NCBI RefSeq assembly: GCF_014646295.1
Contig: NZ_BMNE01000001.1
Location: 620,001-684,000, forward strand
Length of the DNA: 64,000 nt
Direction of reading: 5' to 3'
Source: Nocardia rhizosphaerihabitans
Lineage (GTDB): Bacteria; Actinomycetota; Actinomycetes; Mycobacteriales; Mycobacteriaceae
In this document: in pieces, positions 10,268 to 19,239 of the stretch
Layout of the letters: the number at the start of each line of letters is the position of its first letter
Position numbering within the stretch: position 1 is the stretch's first letter
Notes under the pieces: generated by a model
The model's input: the letters and a program-made list of their open reading frames with translations, nothing else
Told to the model about the DNA's origin: nothing
Databases searched by the model: none
Made by a program: the position numbers and the translations under genes

Positions 10268-12484
10268 TCAAGAACGGGCCACCGGCTGTACGTCGACGGC
10301 CTTGGTCACCGACAGCGGTTCGCTGACGGGGATACGGGCGTGCAGGCGTCGCAGCGGCGCAGGCGCCCACCAGTTCCACGGCCCGGCCAGTCGCATGAAG
10401 GCCGGCACCAGGATGCCTCGGACGATCGTCGCGTCGACGAGAACGGTCAACGCCATGCCGAGGCCCAGCTGTTGCAGGAAGGTGACACCGCTGGTCGCGT
10501 AGACGGCGAAGGAGATCGCCAGGATCAGCGCCGCCGCCGTGACCAACGGAGCCGAGCGGGAAATGCCCTGCACCACTGATTGATTCGCATCACCGGTGCG
10601 GTCGTACTCCTCCTTGATCCGGGAGAGCAGGAATACCTCGTAGTCCATAGACAGGCCGTAGGCGATGCAGAACATGAGGATCGGGATACTCGGCTCGATC
10701 AGGCCGGTCGGGGTGAAGTCGAGGATGCCCGCGAGATTCCCGTCCTGGAAGCCCCACACCAGCACACCGAACATGACCGAGAGCGAGAGCATGTTCAACA
10801 CGGTCGCCTTGAGCGGAGCGATCACCGACCCCGTCATCACGAACAGGATCAGGAAGGTCACCAACGCGATGAGCAGGCCGACGAGCGGGAAGCGATCGAC
10901 GACACCGTCGATGTAGTCCTCCATCATCGCGGGCGAGCCACCCACGATCACCGCCGAGGGCGCTGCTGTGGCTCGAATGTCACGAACGAAGTGATTGACG
11001 CCCTCATCGAGCTGAGCTCGGGTCGGCAGGACCGAGAGCCAGGTTCCCGTACCGTCCTCCGCGGTAAATCGTGCGCGAGTGGTCGGGTCACCCGGGACGG
11101 TGGCCGTGCCCTGCACATAGGTGCCGAGCGCGCTGTCGACGCGGAGGACACCCGGCACCAGCGACAGTCGCGCCGCGTACTCGCCGATCGAATCGGGACT
11201 CGCATCGGGTGCGACGACGGCGACGGCGTCGGCGTCCTCGGTGAGGAACTCGGCTCGGATCGTGTCGTAGACCGTGCGGACCGGCTGCGACGGTTGCAGG
11301 ACCCGGTCGTCCGGTGCGCCGAACTGAGCGCCGAGCGCGGGCGCACCGAGCACCAGCAGCGCGATCAGGCCGACCGCGCCACCGAGAGCAGGCCTGCGGA
11401 TCACCGCACTGGTCACCCGCACCCACAGCCCCGTCGCCGTGGAACCGGCACGCTGCGGGTTACGCGGCAGCGCACGGGTACCGAGCAGGGTGAGGGTGGC
11501 GGGCAGGATCACTCCGACGCCGATCAACGCGGTGGCGACCACGGCGATGCCCGCGTAGGCGAACGAGGACAGGAAGGGGAACTGAAACACGAACAACGCG
11601 GCCAGTCCCGCCGCGACGGTGGCGGCGCTGAAGATGATCGTGTGACCCGCGGCGCGCAACGCCGAGCGCACCGCGTCCGCGACCTCACGGCCTGCGGCCA
11701 GTTCTTCACGGAAGCGGTAGGTCAGGAACAGACCGTAATCGACGCCGAGCGCGATACCCATCGTCAGCGCGATATTCGCCGCGAACGGCGAGACGTCGGT
11801 GAAGCCGGCGATGATGCGCAGGATCGCCAACGTGCCGACGACCGAGAAGAGGCCGATGCCGATCGTGACGAGGGCGAGCACAACACGTCGGAAGACCAGC
11901 CACAACAGGCCGAGAACCAAAGGCAGGATCAGCATTTCGGCGCGCAGGAAGTCCTGACGCGATTGCACGGCCGCCGCGCGGAACACCTGGTCGCTGCCCG
12001 CGAGGGTCACCGAGACCTGGGTGGCCGCCTCGTCGGCCGCGACAAGACGGCTCTCGAGTTCCGGCAGCAGCTCATTGCGTACGTGGTTGGCGCTGCCGGG
12101 CGCCCACGCGAGGATCAATGCCTCGCCGCGGTTCTCGCTCGCCAGCGTGGGCGAGGATCCCGCGTCCCAGAACGACGTGACGTCCTCGACGCCTGGTTCA
12201 GCCCGCAGCAGTTCGGTGAAATCCCTTCCGGCACGGGCGATATCGACATCATCGACCGACCGGCCCGCCTCCGGCGTGACGAGCACCGCGATATTGGGCG
12301 TGCCGGTGCCGAACTGCTCGGCCAGCATCCGCTCCGCGTCCGCGGACTCCGCGGTAGCCGACTCGAAGCGGCTCTGCGTCAACGCGTCCATCGCCCCCGC
12401 GGCGACGACGCCGAACAGAAGGAACACGATGAACGCGCCGACCAGGACCTTTCGCGGATATCGAGTGACCAATGTGGCAATCAT
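10268..12484 (-). CDS. MMPL-family RND transporter
   Basis: 738 residues with two homologous halves, each with one N-terminal helix, a large extracytoplasmic loop and a bundle of five helices. The proton-relay Asp-Tyr pairs expected in TM4 and TM10 are present (GVDYGLF and SMDYEVF). MmpL proteins move lipids or lipid-like polyketides across the inner membrane in mycolata. ATG at 12484 is preferred over GTG at 12523 because AAGGGGA lies seven bases upstream. The nearest upstream unit is the FAAL/PKS operon, separated by 277 bases and candidate hairpins. Export of that cluster's product is a reasonable guess, but the substrate is not shown. Confidence 0.92.
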   Translation of the reverse strand: MIATLVTRYPRKVLVGAFIVFLLFGVVAAGAMDALTQSRFESATAESADAERMLAEQFGTGTPNIAVLVTPEAGRSVDDVDIARAGRDFTELLRAEPGVEDVTSFWDAGSSPTLASENRGEALILAWAPGSANHVRNELLPELESRLVAADEAATQVSVTLAGSDQVFRAAAVQSRQDFLRAEMLILPLVLGLLWLVFRRVVLALVTIGIGLFSVVGTLAILRIIAGFTDVSPFAANIALTMGIALGVDYGLFLTYRFREELAAGREVADAVRSALRAAGHTIIFSAATVAAGLAALFVFQFPFLSSFAYAGIAVVATALIGVGVILPATLTLLGTRALPRNPQRAGSTATGLWVRVTSAVIRRPALGGAVGLIALLVLGAPALGAQFGAPDDRVLQPSQPVRTVYDTIRAEFLTEDADAVAVVAPDASPDSIGEYAARLSLVPGVLRVDSALGTYVQGTATVPGDPTTRARFTAEDGTGTWLSVLPTRAQLDEGVNHFVRDIRATAAPSAVIVGGSPAMMEDYIDGVVDRFPLVGLLIALVTFLILFVMTGSVIAPLKATVLNMLSLSVMFGVLVWGFQDGNLAGILDFTPTGLIEPSIPILMFCIAYGLSMDYEVFLLSRIKEEYDRTGDANQSVVQGISRSAPLVTAAALILAISFAVYATSGVTFLQQLGLGMALTVLVDATIVRGILVPAFMRLAGPWNWWAPAPLRRLHARIPVSEPLSVTKAVDVQPVARS

Positions 12485-12686
12485 GGAGTGATCCCCTTCG
12501 GGGTCGAGTCGGTAGATGAGCACAAACCGGTACCCCCGCGGGGATACGCGCGCTTGCTCACCATCTCAGCGGCTTGTCTCGGCTGTCTATGTGTCGTAGG
12601 GAGTAGTCGGCGGGTGCTGCGACGCGGTGACCTGCGTGTTAGCGGTGCGCCGACGACGGCGCCGGCCGCACGCCGATCGTGGGAAA

Positions 12687-12730
12687 GGCCGAGACGTGAC
12701 GGCGCCCTCGCACCGAGTCACGCCTCGGCC
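12687..12730 (-). terminator. Hairpin(s) beyond the biosynthetic operon
   Basis: Arms 12687-12700 and 12717-12730 pair at 13 of 14 positions with a 16-base loop. A second, smaller hairpin with 7-bp arms lies at 12732-12738 and 12755-12761, directly after the monooxygenase stop. No U-run follows, as is common in high-GC actinomycetes. Probable transcription end of the FAAL-PKS operon, separating it from the MMPL gene. Confidence 0.5.
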
Positions 12731-12761
12731 GCCCACGGACATTCCGGTGGTTTGCCGTGGG

Positions 12762-14387
12762 TCACCGGGTCAGGAGATCGCCGCTCTCCTCGGGGCTCAG
12801 CACCCCTGGCAATCCGTTCAGCAACGCGTCGACGTCCAACGACGAGGTGGCGTCGGCGACATAGCCATCCGGGCGAATCAGCACCAGCGCGCAGCCCGCG
12901 AGCTCCGCACGCAGCGCGAAGCCGGGTGGGACGTGGTAGACCTCGGGGAGTACCTGCTCCAGGCCGGTCTCACCGGCGGCGAGAACCAGGACCTGTATCG
13001 CGATGCGGTATGCGGCTATTCGAGCCGGAATCTGCCTCAACAGCCGGACGTCGGGCGCACTGGGCTGCGCACCGAGCACGACCAGCAGGGTGTGTCCTGG
13101 CGCGTCGAGCAGCGAGCGCAGCGCAACCACCGCGCCGTCCGGCCCGGTCACCTCGACGTTCGGTACCGCGCGCCCGAGTCCGCGGCGCCCGCCCCCACTG
13201 CCCACGATGGGACTCTCCCGGTAGTCCAGCTCGAATTGAGCCAGTGCGGGGACCAAGCGCTTCTCCAGCAACCCTGTGCGGCTCAGCGTCGAGAGCAGCA
13301 GGTCCCTGGCCCATCTGCCGCGACCGGATCGCACAGTCCACAGCCTGGTCTGCCGGTCGGCGGCGGTGATCACCTGCTGGGCGATCGGCACGCGCTCGGC
13401 GGCGTAGCTGTCGAGCAGTATCGCGGAGTCCACCCCGCCGTGCAGGACCGCCGCGAGTTTCCATCCCAGGTTGGCCGCGTCCTGGATACCGGTGTTGAGG
13501 CCCTGACCGCCCGCCGGGCTGTGCACGTGTGCGGCATCGCCGGCCAGCAGGCAACGCCCGGACCGGAACCGCTCGGCATGGCGCATGTGCACGAGAAACC
13601 TTGTGCTCCATGTCAATGCCCGAACCTTGATCGGATAGGGAGCGCGCACGTCGACCAGCTTCTGGAGGTCGGCGGTCGACGGCGCGGTGTCCTCGGCGCC
13701 GAGCTGGGTCGCGTCGGCGAAGACCCGGACCTGCCCGTCCGGCAGCGGCACCACGACGAGCACGCCGTCGGGGTGGAGGTGATAGTGCGCCTCCCCCGGC
13801 GGCACCGGTGCCGTGATGTCACCGTCGCCGAGCGTGTAGCGCTGCTCGTACGTACTGCCCTGAAAATCGATGCCCGCCAGGGTGCGCACCGCGCTGTGCG
13901 TACCGTCGCAGCCGACCACCCACCGGGCGCTCAGCGTCTCGACACCGTCGGGACCGGTCAGGGTCGTCTCCACCGAGTCCGGGGTGTCGATGAGCCCGGT
14001 CAACTCGGTCTGCCAGTGCACGCTCACCCCGAGCGCGCGCAGATTCTCGATCATCGCCGATTCCACGGAGGGCTGGGTGATGATCACCGGCGACGCGGAG
14101 TTGGCCGCGGCGGGCCCGAACGGCACATGTGCCACGACCTTGCCGCCGGAGAAGTACTTGGCCGCCGTCATCGGGATCCCGCGTGACCGGACCGCCTCGG
14201 CCGTGCCTTGCCGTGCCAGGACATCGAGAGCGCCGTCCCACATCGTCAGCGCGCGCGCCTGATCGGCGGGCCGGTTCGCCGCCCGGTCGATGATGCGGCA
14301 CGAGACGCCGTGCCTGCGCAGCTCGGTGGCCAGCGTCAGACCCGTCGGGCCCGCGCCTACGACCAGGACATCGACCATTCCCGTCAT
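12762..14387 (-). CDS. FAD-dependent aromatic/polyketide monooxygenase (class A)
   Basis: 541 residues. FAD-binding GAGPTGL at about residues 11-17, the DG motif in GCDGTHSAVR and the GD motif in LLAGDAAHVHSPAGGQGLNTG, the three marks of p-hydroxybenzoate-hydroxylase-fold monooxygenases. The C-terminal 150 residues fit the thioredoxin-like domain of PheA/TfdB and RdmE/PgaE enzymes, which hydroxylate phenols or tailor aromatic polyketides using NAD(P)H and oxygen. ATG at 14387 overlaps the AfsA-like stop by four bases (ATGA), so it is translated with the PKS operon and is the likely oxidative tailoring step. Alternative start ATG 14378. Confidence 0.9.
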   Translation of the reverse strand: MTGMVDVLVVGAGPTGLTLATELRRHGVSCRIIDRAANRPADQARALTMWDGALDVLARQGTAEAVRSRGIPMTAAKYFSGGKVVAHVPFGPAAANSASPVIITQPSVESAMIENLRALGVSVHWQTELTGLIDTPDSVETTLTGPDGVETLSARWVVGCDGTHSAVRTLAGIDFQGSTYEQRYTLGDGDITAPVPPGEAHYHLHPDGVLVVVPLPDGQVRVFADATQLGAEDTAPSTADLQKLVDVRAPYPIKVRALTWSTRFLVHMRHAERFRSGRCLLAGDAAHVHSPAGGQGLNTGIQDAANLGWKLAAVLHGGVDSAILLDSYAAERVPIAQQVITAADRQTRLWTVRSGRGRWARDLLLSTLSRTGLLEKRLVPALAQFELDYRESPIVGSGGGRRGLGRAVPNVEVTGPDGAVVALRSLLDAPGHTLLVVLGAQPSAPDVRLLRQIPARIAAYRIAIQVLVLAAGETGLEQVLPEVYHVPPGFALRAELAGCALVLIRPDGYVADATSSLDVDALLNGLPGVLSPEESGDLLTR

Positions 14388-15400
14388 GACTCGGCCCGCA
14401 CACGGTGGACGAACGAACTCGCGAATTCGGCGATCGAGGCCAGCTCGAGCGTGCCGGTGGTGAGTACCCGATCGAACTGGCGCAGCTCGACGTCGACCCG
14501 GGCCGTGTCCGGCCGTGTCGAGTCGACCGGCGTGCAGACGCATTCCAGCGGCGCGCCGAATTCGCCGAACTGGTCGAACCGCGAGGAGCACGACACCACG
14601 GTGGTGATCGGTGAGGTGAGTCCACCGGAGCGCACCGCGGTGTCGATCGCGGCCTGGCGGAACGCCTCGATGATGAACGGCCCTGGCACATGGTCGTATT
14701 CGTGATCGAACAGCGCGGGATGCCGCGGATCCGGCAGCAATGGGTACACCCAGCGCGCGCCCTCGTCGGCAGGCTCGGCGATCACGATATTGCGGGAATC
14801 CAGCCGTCCCACCCGTTCTGGTGGCAGTGGTGACAGGACCGGCTGTCCTGGGTCGGCTTCGGACTTCCGCGACTGCTGGTAGGCGCGCAGGGCCTCGTAA
14901 TCGGCGCGCGCCAGGAACACGACATCGGCGCTGAGCTGCATGGCGCTTGTCCCGCCGACGCGCAGCTCACCTTCCAAGGTCAGGTCGGCGAAATCGGCAC
15001 CCCGGTCTGTTCGCGACACGATCTCGTAGCGCAGGACACCCTCCAGTGGCGATTTCTCGTCGTCGAGAAACGCGGCGCGATCGGTGACCTCGAACTCGTA
15101 GCGCAGCATGCTGAACGGCAAGCCGACGGGAACGCCGACATGCCGGTGCAGCACCACGAACGACCCCTGCCGCGCGGCCTCGGCCATGGCGAACGGGTCG
15201 TGGTACACCGTGGTCCGGTCGTACCAGAGGCTGTGCGCGCGCGGGATCTGCACGGCGGCATAGAAGGTGGAGTCGCCCTCGGCGACAGAATCGGACACGA
15301 AGACCTCGCCCAGCGCACGCCGGTGCGCGTGCGCCCTCGCGACGGTTCGTTCGAAGGTCAGCGTCGGTAGGGCCTGAGGTCGAAGATCGATCTCTGTCAT
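14384..15400 (-). CDS. AfsA/ScbA-family gamma-butyrolactone biosynthesis protein
   Basis: 338 residues with two hotdog-type repeats typical of AfsA. First half: HRRALGEVFVSD, PRAHSLWYD, DPFAMAEAARQ and HVGVPVGLPFSMLRYEFEV. Second half: RHPALFDHEYDHVPGPFIIEAFRQAA. AfsA enzymes join a beta-ketoacyl group from ACP to dihydroxyacetone phosphate, giving a phosphorylated butenolide precursor of A-factor-type signals. Here it follows the type II thioesterase by three bases and overlaps the monooxygenase by four, inside a PKS operon whose last module lacks both reductase and thioesterase. It may thus release the chain (inference). Some AfsA homologues in other clusters have uncertain function. No ArpA-type receptor gene is adjacent. 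Confidence 0.85.
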   Translation of the reverse strand: MTEIDLRPQALPTLTFERTVARAHAHRRALGEVFVSDSVAEGDSTFYAAVQIPRAHSLWYDRTTVYHDPFAMAEAARQGSFVVLHRHVGVPVGLPFSMLRYEFEVTDRAAFLDDEKSPLEGVLRYEIVSRTDRGADFADLTLEGELRVGGTSAMQLSADVVFLARADYEALRAYQQSRKSEADPGQPVLSPLPPERVGRLDSRNIVIAEPADEGARWVYPLLPDPRHPALFDHEYDHVPGPFIIEAFRQAAIDTAVRSGGLTSPITTVVSCSSRFDQFGEFGAPLECVCTPVDSTRPDTARVDVELRQFDRVLTTGTLELASIAEFASSFVHRVRAES

Positions 15401-15403
15401 CGT

Positions 15404-16180
15404 CTATTCCTTGCCTGTCGATCTGAGAAGGTTGCGGCGGATCGTCCGGAGGACACCGGCCTCGGACTGCTCGAGGTAGAAGTGGCCGCCGGGGAACTGG
15501 CGCCACTGAGTGGCCGCCGTGGTGCAGTCGCGCCAGGCGTCGAGTTCCTCGGCCGGGGTCGTCGGATCGTCGACGCCGCCGAGCGCGGTGATCGGAGTGG
15601 TCAATCGTCCCGGCCGGTATCGGTAGTCGGCGCCGAGCGCGAGATCGGCGCGTAGCGTCGGCGCGAAATGCCTGGCCAGCTCCGGCGATTCCAGGATTTG
15701 CGCCGGCACGCCCGCGTAGACCGTGTCGACCAGGCGCAGCAGGTCGATATCGTCCTCGGGCAGGTCCAGCGCGAACTCGCGGCGCGGATGGGCGCGGGCG
15801 GAGACGAACAGATAGTTCGGCGGCGCCTGCTCCTCGGTCAGCCGCCGCGCGACGTCGAAGGCGATCAGTCCGCCGAGGCTGTGCCCGAACAATGCCATCG
15901 GCCACGGCACATGCGTGACCAGCGCAGCGGTGATGTCATCGATCAGGGGCTCCCACCGGTCGGCGTGGTGCTCCCGCCACCGCTGCCCACGGCCGGGCAG
16001 GGTCACCCACCACAGTTCGATCTCCGGCGCCAGCTTCTCGACCCAGTTCTGGTACATCCGCGGATTGCCGCCCGAATGAGCGAAGCAGACCAGCCGGACC
16101 GCCGGAGCGGGCTGTGGACGTGGGCAGGTCAGGACGCCGTTGTGGTTCGCCCGCGGGGTGGCGAGCGCGGGCGTACTCAT
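15404..16180 (-). CDS. Type II (external) thioesterase
   Basis: 258 residues, GrsT/RifR-like alpha/beta-hydrolase. Start of fold RLVCFAHSGGNPRMY, nucleophile Ser in FGHSLGGL at about residue 99, late acid in ALGGVDDPTTP and His in FPGGHFYLEQ. Such enzymes clear blocked or mis-primed acyl groups from PKS/NRPS carrier domains; some release the product. Its ATG overlaps the stop of the KS-AT-ACP gene by four bases (16177-16180). Because neither PKS has an in-cis thioesterase, this enzyme is one of two candidates for chain release, the other being the AfsA-like protein. Confidence 0.92.
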   Translation of the reverse strand: MSTPALATPRANHNGVLTCPRPQPAPAVRLVCFAHSGGNPRMYQNWVEKLAPEIELWWVTLPGRGQRWREHHADRWEPLIDDITAALVTHVPWPMALFGHSLGGLIAFDVARRLTEEQAPPNYLFVSARAHPRREFALDLPEDDIDLLRLVDTVYAGVPAQILESPELARHFAPTLRADLALGADYRYRPGRLTTPITALGGVDDPTTPAEELDAWRDCTTAATQWRQFPGGHFYLEQSEAGVLRTIRRNLLRSTGKE

Positions 16181-19100
16181 GGCCGCTCCGTGTCCGCGCC
16201 GATGATGACCGCGGCCAGATCACGCGCCGACCCACGATCGAGCACTTCGAGCAACTTGTGCAGGGGGACGAGAATGCCCGATTCGGCCTCGAGCTCGTTC
16301 TTCATCTCGACGACGACCAACGATTCGAGCCCGAACTCCCGGATCGGGGTCGACTCGTCGATCTCGGCGATCGGACGTTGCAGCGCACGCGCGATGCGTT
16401 CCCGGACGAATTCGGTGAGGGCCTGCAGCTGCGCGGGCCGGTCGGCGTGTGCGTCGCGACCGAGCGGGGCCGGTGCGCTCGGCTCGCGCACATCGGTCGC
16501 GCCGTCGACAGGGTGCGTATGCGCGATCTTGCCGATATGTTCCGGCAGCCAATATCGCCTGCGCACCCAGGGATAGTGCGGCAGGTCGACCCGAACGCCA
16601 GGCGGGTCGAGCACCGCGTTCCAGGTGATGTCGTGGCCGTCGACGTAGAGATCGGCAAGGCTTCGATGCAGCGAGTCCGCGGCGGAGCGCCCCCGCCGCA
16701 GGCTCGCGACCAGGGCCGGGGAACGGCCGGCAGCGGCCGCCACCGCGGCGAGGTCGCGGATCAGCACCGGATGCGGGCCCACCTCGAGCACTGTCGTGAG
16801 AGTGGAATCGGCGCGCAGTGCGGCCGTCACCGCGGGCGCGAACAGCACCGTGTCGACGAGATTGCGAGCCCAATGCTGCCCGGACAGCTGGTCGGCGCTG
16901 ACCCGCTGCCCGGTCACCGTGGAGTACACGGGGATCGTGGGGGTGCTCGCCGTGATCGCGGCGAGCTGGTCGGCGAACTCCTCGGCGCAGGGGGCGAGCA
17001 GTGTGCTGTGGAAGGCGTAGTCGACCGGCAGCCTTCTGACCTCGGCCGCACGGGCCGACGCCGCGGCGGCCACCGTGTCGACGGCGGCGGCCGGACCGGT
17101 GATCACCGTCGACCGCGGCCCGTTGACCGCCGCGATGCCGACTCCGGAGTCCGGGTCGAGCAGCGCCGCGACATCATCGGCAGGCAGCGCGACGGCACAC
17201 ATCGCGCCACCGCGCGCGTACTTCTCGGTGAGTACCGCGCGGCGGACCAGAATATCGAAAGCTTGTTCCCTGGTGAGCATTCCGGCGACCGCGGCGGCCA
17301 CGACCTCACCCATGCTGTGCCCCACCACCGCGGCGGGTGCCACTCCCCACGAACGCCACAGGGCGGTCAGCGCGAATTCGACCGCGGCGATGCAGATTTG
17401 AGCGATATCTGTGCGCTCGAGCCGGCTGTCGGCCGGGCCGGCCAGCAGTTCGGCCCGCAACGACCAGCCTGCCCGCTCGGCCACGACGACTTCGCACGCC
17501 TCCAGTTCCGCGGCGGCGACCGGTTCGGCGTAGAGCGCCCTGCCCATCTCCGCCCACTGCGAACCCTGGCCGCTGAACACGAACAGCGTCCGCTGCCGGG
17601 GTGCGGCTTTCGGCCGGCTGATCACTGTCGCCGACCCGGCGCGCTGGGCCAACTCCTCGGCAGTAGCCCCGGTCAGGCACAGCCGCACCGGCAGATGGGA
17701 CCGTCTGGTCGCCGCCGCCGCGCAGATCTCGACGGCCGTGGCGACATCGGCCTCGGCGAGCTGTTCGGCGTAGCGGGCGGCGAGTGCCCTGGCCGCGGGC
17801 GCGCTGCGCGCCGAGATCGGCAGGATCAATGTGCCCCGGTCGGCACGCGCGGAGCTCGGGTTCCCGGTTTCGGTATCGGCCGGGGTCCGCGGGCGCGACT
17901 CCAGAATGGTGTGCACATTCGCGCCACCGAAGCCGAAGGAGCTGACAGCCGCCAGCTTCGGGCCGACGCGATCGGCCAATGGTGTCGGCGCCTGCGGCAG
18001 CAGCAGCCTGGTTCCGGTCAGATCGATCTCCGGGTTCACCCGCTCCAGATGCAAGTTCGCCGGGGCTTCGTCGTGCTCCAGGACGAGGATCGCCTTGATG
18101 AGGCCCGCGATGCCCGCGGCCGCCTCCTGATGGCCGAAATTCGTCTTCACCGCGCCCACCGGGCACGGGTCCGAACCCGCACCGTAGACAGTGCGGATCG
18201 CATCGAATTCGATCGGATCACCCAACGGTGTTCCGGTGCCGTGCGATTCGATGTAGACCACGTCGTCCGGTTCGGCGTTCGCGTCGCGCAGCGCGCGGCG
18301 TAGCAGGTCGGTCTGGGCACGGGGGCTCGGTGCGGTGAGTCCATTGGTCCGGCCGTCGTGGTTGACCGCCGTCCCGCGGATGACCGCCCGCGGTCGTTGT
18401 GCGCCGGCCGCGGCGAACGACTCCCTGGTGAGTACCACCATGCCGCAGCCTTCGGCGCGCACGATCCCCTCCGCCGACGCGTCGAAAGCCCGGCACCGAC
18501 CACGGGGCGCCAGCGGCAGCACCTTCTCGGTCACCGTCGTCGACACCGGCGACAAGATCGTGTTCACCCCGCCTACCAGCGCGATATCGCAGTCACCGTC
18601 GCGGAGCGCCCGCACCGCGAGATGCAGAGCCATCAGCGAGGACGAGCACGCGGTGTCGACAGCCATGCTGGGACCGCTCAGGTCCAGCACATACGACAGC
18701 CGGTTGGCGACGATGCTGTGGACCCCGCCCGGTGCGGTATAGGCATTGACACCGGAGCTGTCGGCGACCTGCATCATGAGGTAATCGGAGCCGTACACGC
18801 CGATGAACACCCCGGTTGTCGCGGTGCGCAGCGTGTCGAGCGTGAGACCGGCGTCTTCGATGGCTTCCCAGGCGACTTCGAGCACCAGCCGCTGCTGCGG
18901 GTCCATCCGTTCGGCCTCGGCGGGCGAGATGCCGAAGAACTCGGCGTCGAAGCTGTCGACCGTGCTGAGCAGGCCGCCGTAACGGCCGTTCGGGTCGACG
19001 CCGGCCCCGGGACCGCGGCGCCCGTCGGTCCCGCCGAGCAGCTCGGTGACCGCGTCTACGCCGTCACGCAGCGCCGACCAGTAACCGTGCAGGTCTTCGA

Positions 19101-19239
19101 TACCGGCGGGCATTCGCACTGCCGCGCCCAGGACCGCCGCCGGTGCGGAGTGCGCTGCCAGTTGTGCTCGAAGTCGTCGAATCTCCTGCAGCGACTGCTG
19201 CAATATCTCGCGATGTGCGCCGGACGTCGTGGTAGTCAT
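16177..19239 (-). CDS. Type I polyketide synthase, module 2 (KS-AT-ACP)
   Basis: 1020 residues. N-terminal short amphipathic/coiled docking helix (about 8-30), KS (about 34-450) with Cys198 in DTACSSS, His333 in ESHGTGTPLGD and His370 in TNFGH; AT (about 550-840) with FSGQGSQW, Ser642 in GHSMGE and selectivity motif YAFHS at 741-745, a form between malonyl (HAFH) and methylmalonyl (YASH) types; linker LPHYPWVRRRYW; ACP (about 940-1010) with Ser973 in GLESL (Glu replaces the usual Asp). No KR, DH, ER or TE, so the chain should leave module 2 as an unreduced beta-ketoacyl-ACP. Start overlaps PKS1 by four bases. Confidence 0.95.
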   Translation of the reverse strand: MTTTTSGAHREILQQSLQEIRRLRAQLAAHSAPAAVLGAAVRMPAGIEDLHGYWSALRDGVDAVTELLGGTDGRRGPGAGVDPNGRYGGLLSTVDSFDAEFFGISPAEAERMDPQQRLVLEVAWEAIEDAGLTLDTLRTATTGVFIGVYGSDYLMMQVADSSGVNAYTAPGGVHSIVANRLSYVLDLSGPSMAVDTACSSSLMALHLAVRALRDGDCDIALVGGVNTILSPVSTTVTEKVLPLAPRGRCRAFDASAEGIVRAEGCGMVVLTRESFAAAGAQRPRAVIRGTAVNHDGRTNGLTAPSPRAQTDLLRRALRDANAEPDDVVYIESHGTGTPLGDPIEFDAIRTVYGAGSDPCPVGAVKTNFGHQEAAAGIAGLIKAILVLEHDEAPANLHLERVNPEIDLTGTRLLLPQAPTPLADRVGPKLAAVSSFGFGGANVHTILESRPRTPADTETGNPSSARADRGTLILPISARSAPAARALAARYAEQLAEADVATAVEICAAAATRRSHLPVRLCLTGATAEELAQRAGSATVISRPKAAPRQRTLFVFSGQGSQWAEMGRALYAEPVAAAELEACEVVVAERAGWSLRAELLAGPADSRLERTDIAQICIAAVEFALTALWRSWGVAPAAVVGHSMGEVVAAAVAGMLTREQAFDILVRRAVLTEKYARGGAMCAVALPADDVAALLDPDSGVGIAAVNGPRSTVITGPAAAVDTVAAAASARAAEVRRLPVDYAFHSTLLAPCAEEFADQLAAITASTPTIPVYSTVTGQRVSADQLSGQHWARNLVDTVLFAPAVTAALRADSTLTTVLEVGPHPVLIRDLAAVAAAAGRSPALVASLRRGRSAADSLHRSLADLYVDGHDITWNAVLDPPGVRVDLPHYPWVRRRYWLPEHIGKIAHTHPVDGATDVREPSAPAPLGRDAHADRPAQLQALTEFVRERIARALQRPIAEIDESTPIREFGLESLVVVEMKNELEAESGILVPLHKLLEVLDRGSARDLAAVIIGADTERP

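Noticed and set aside
10580..13369. A 929-codon plus-strand frame opposite the MMPL gene
   Set aside because: Translation is Arg/Asp/Gln-rich low complexity and mirrors the MMPL codons; no motifs or Shine-Dalgarno.
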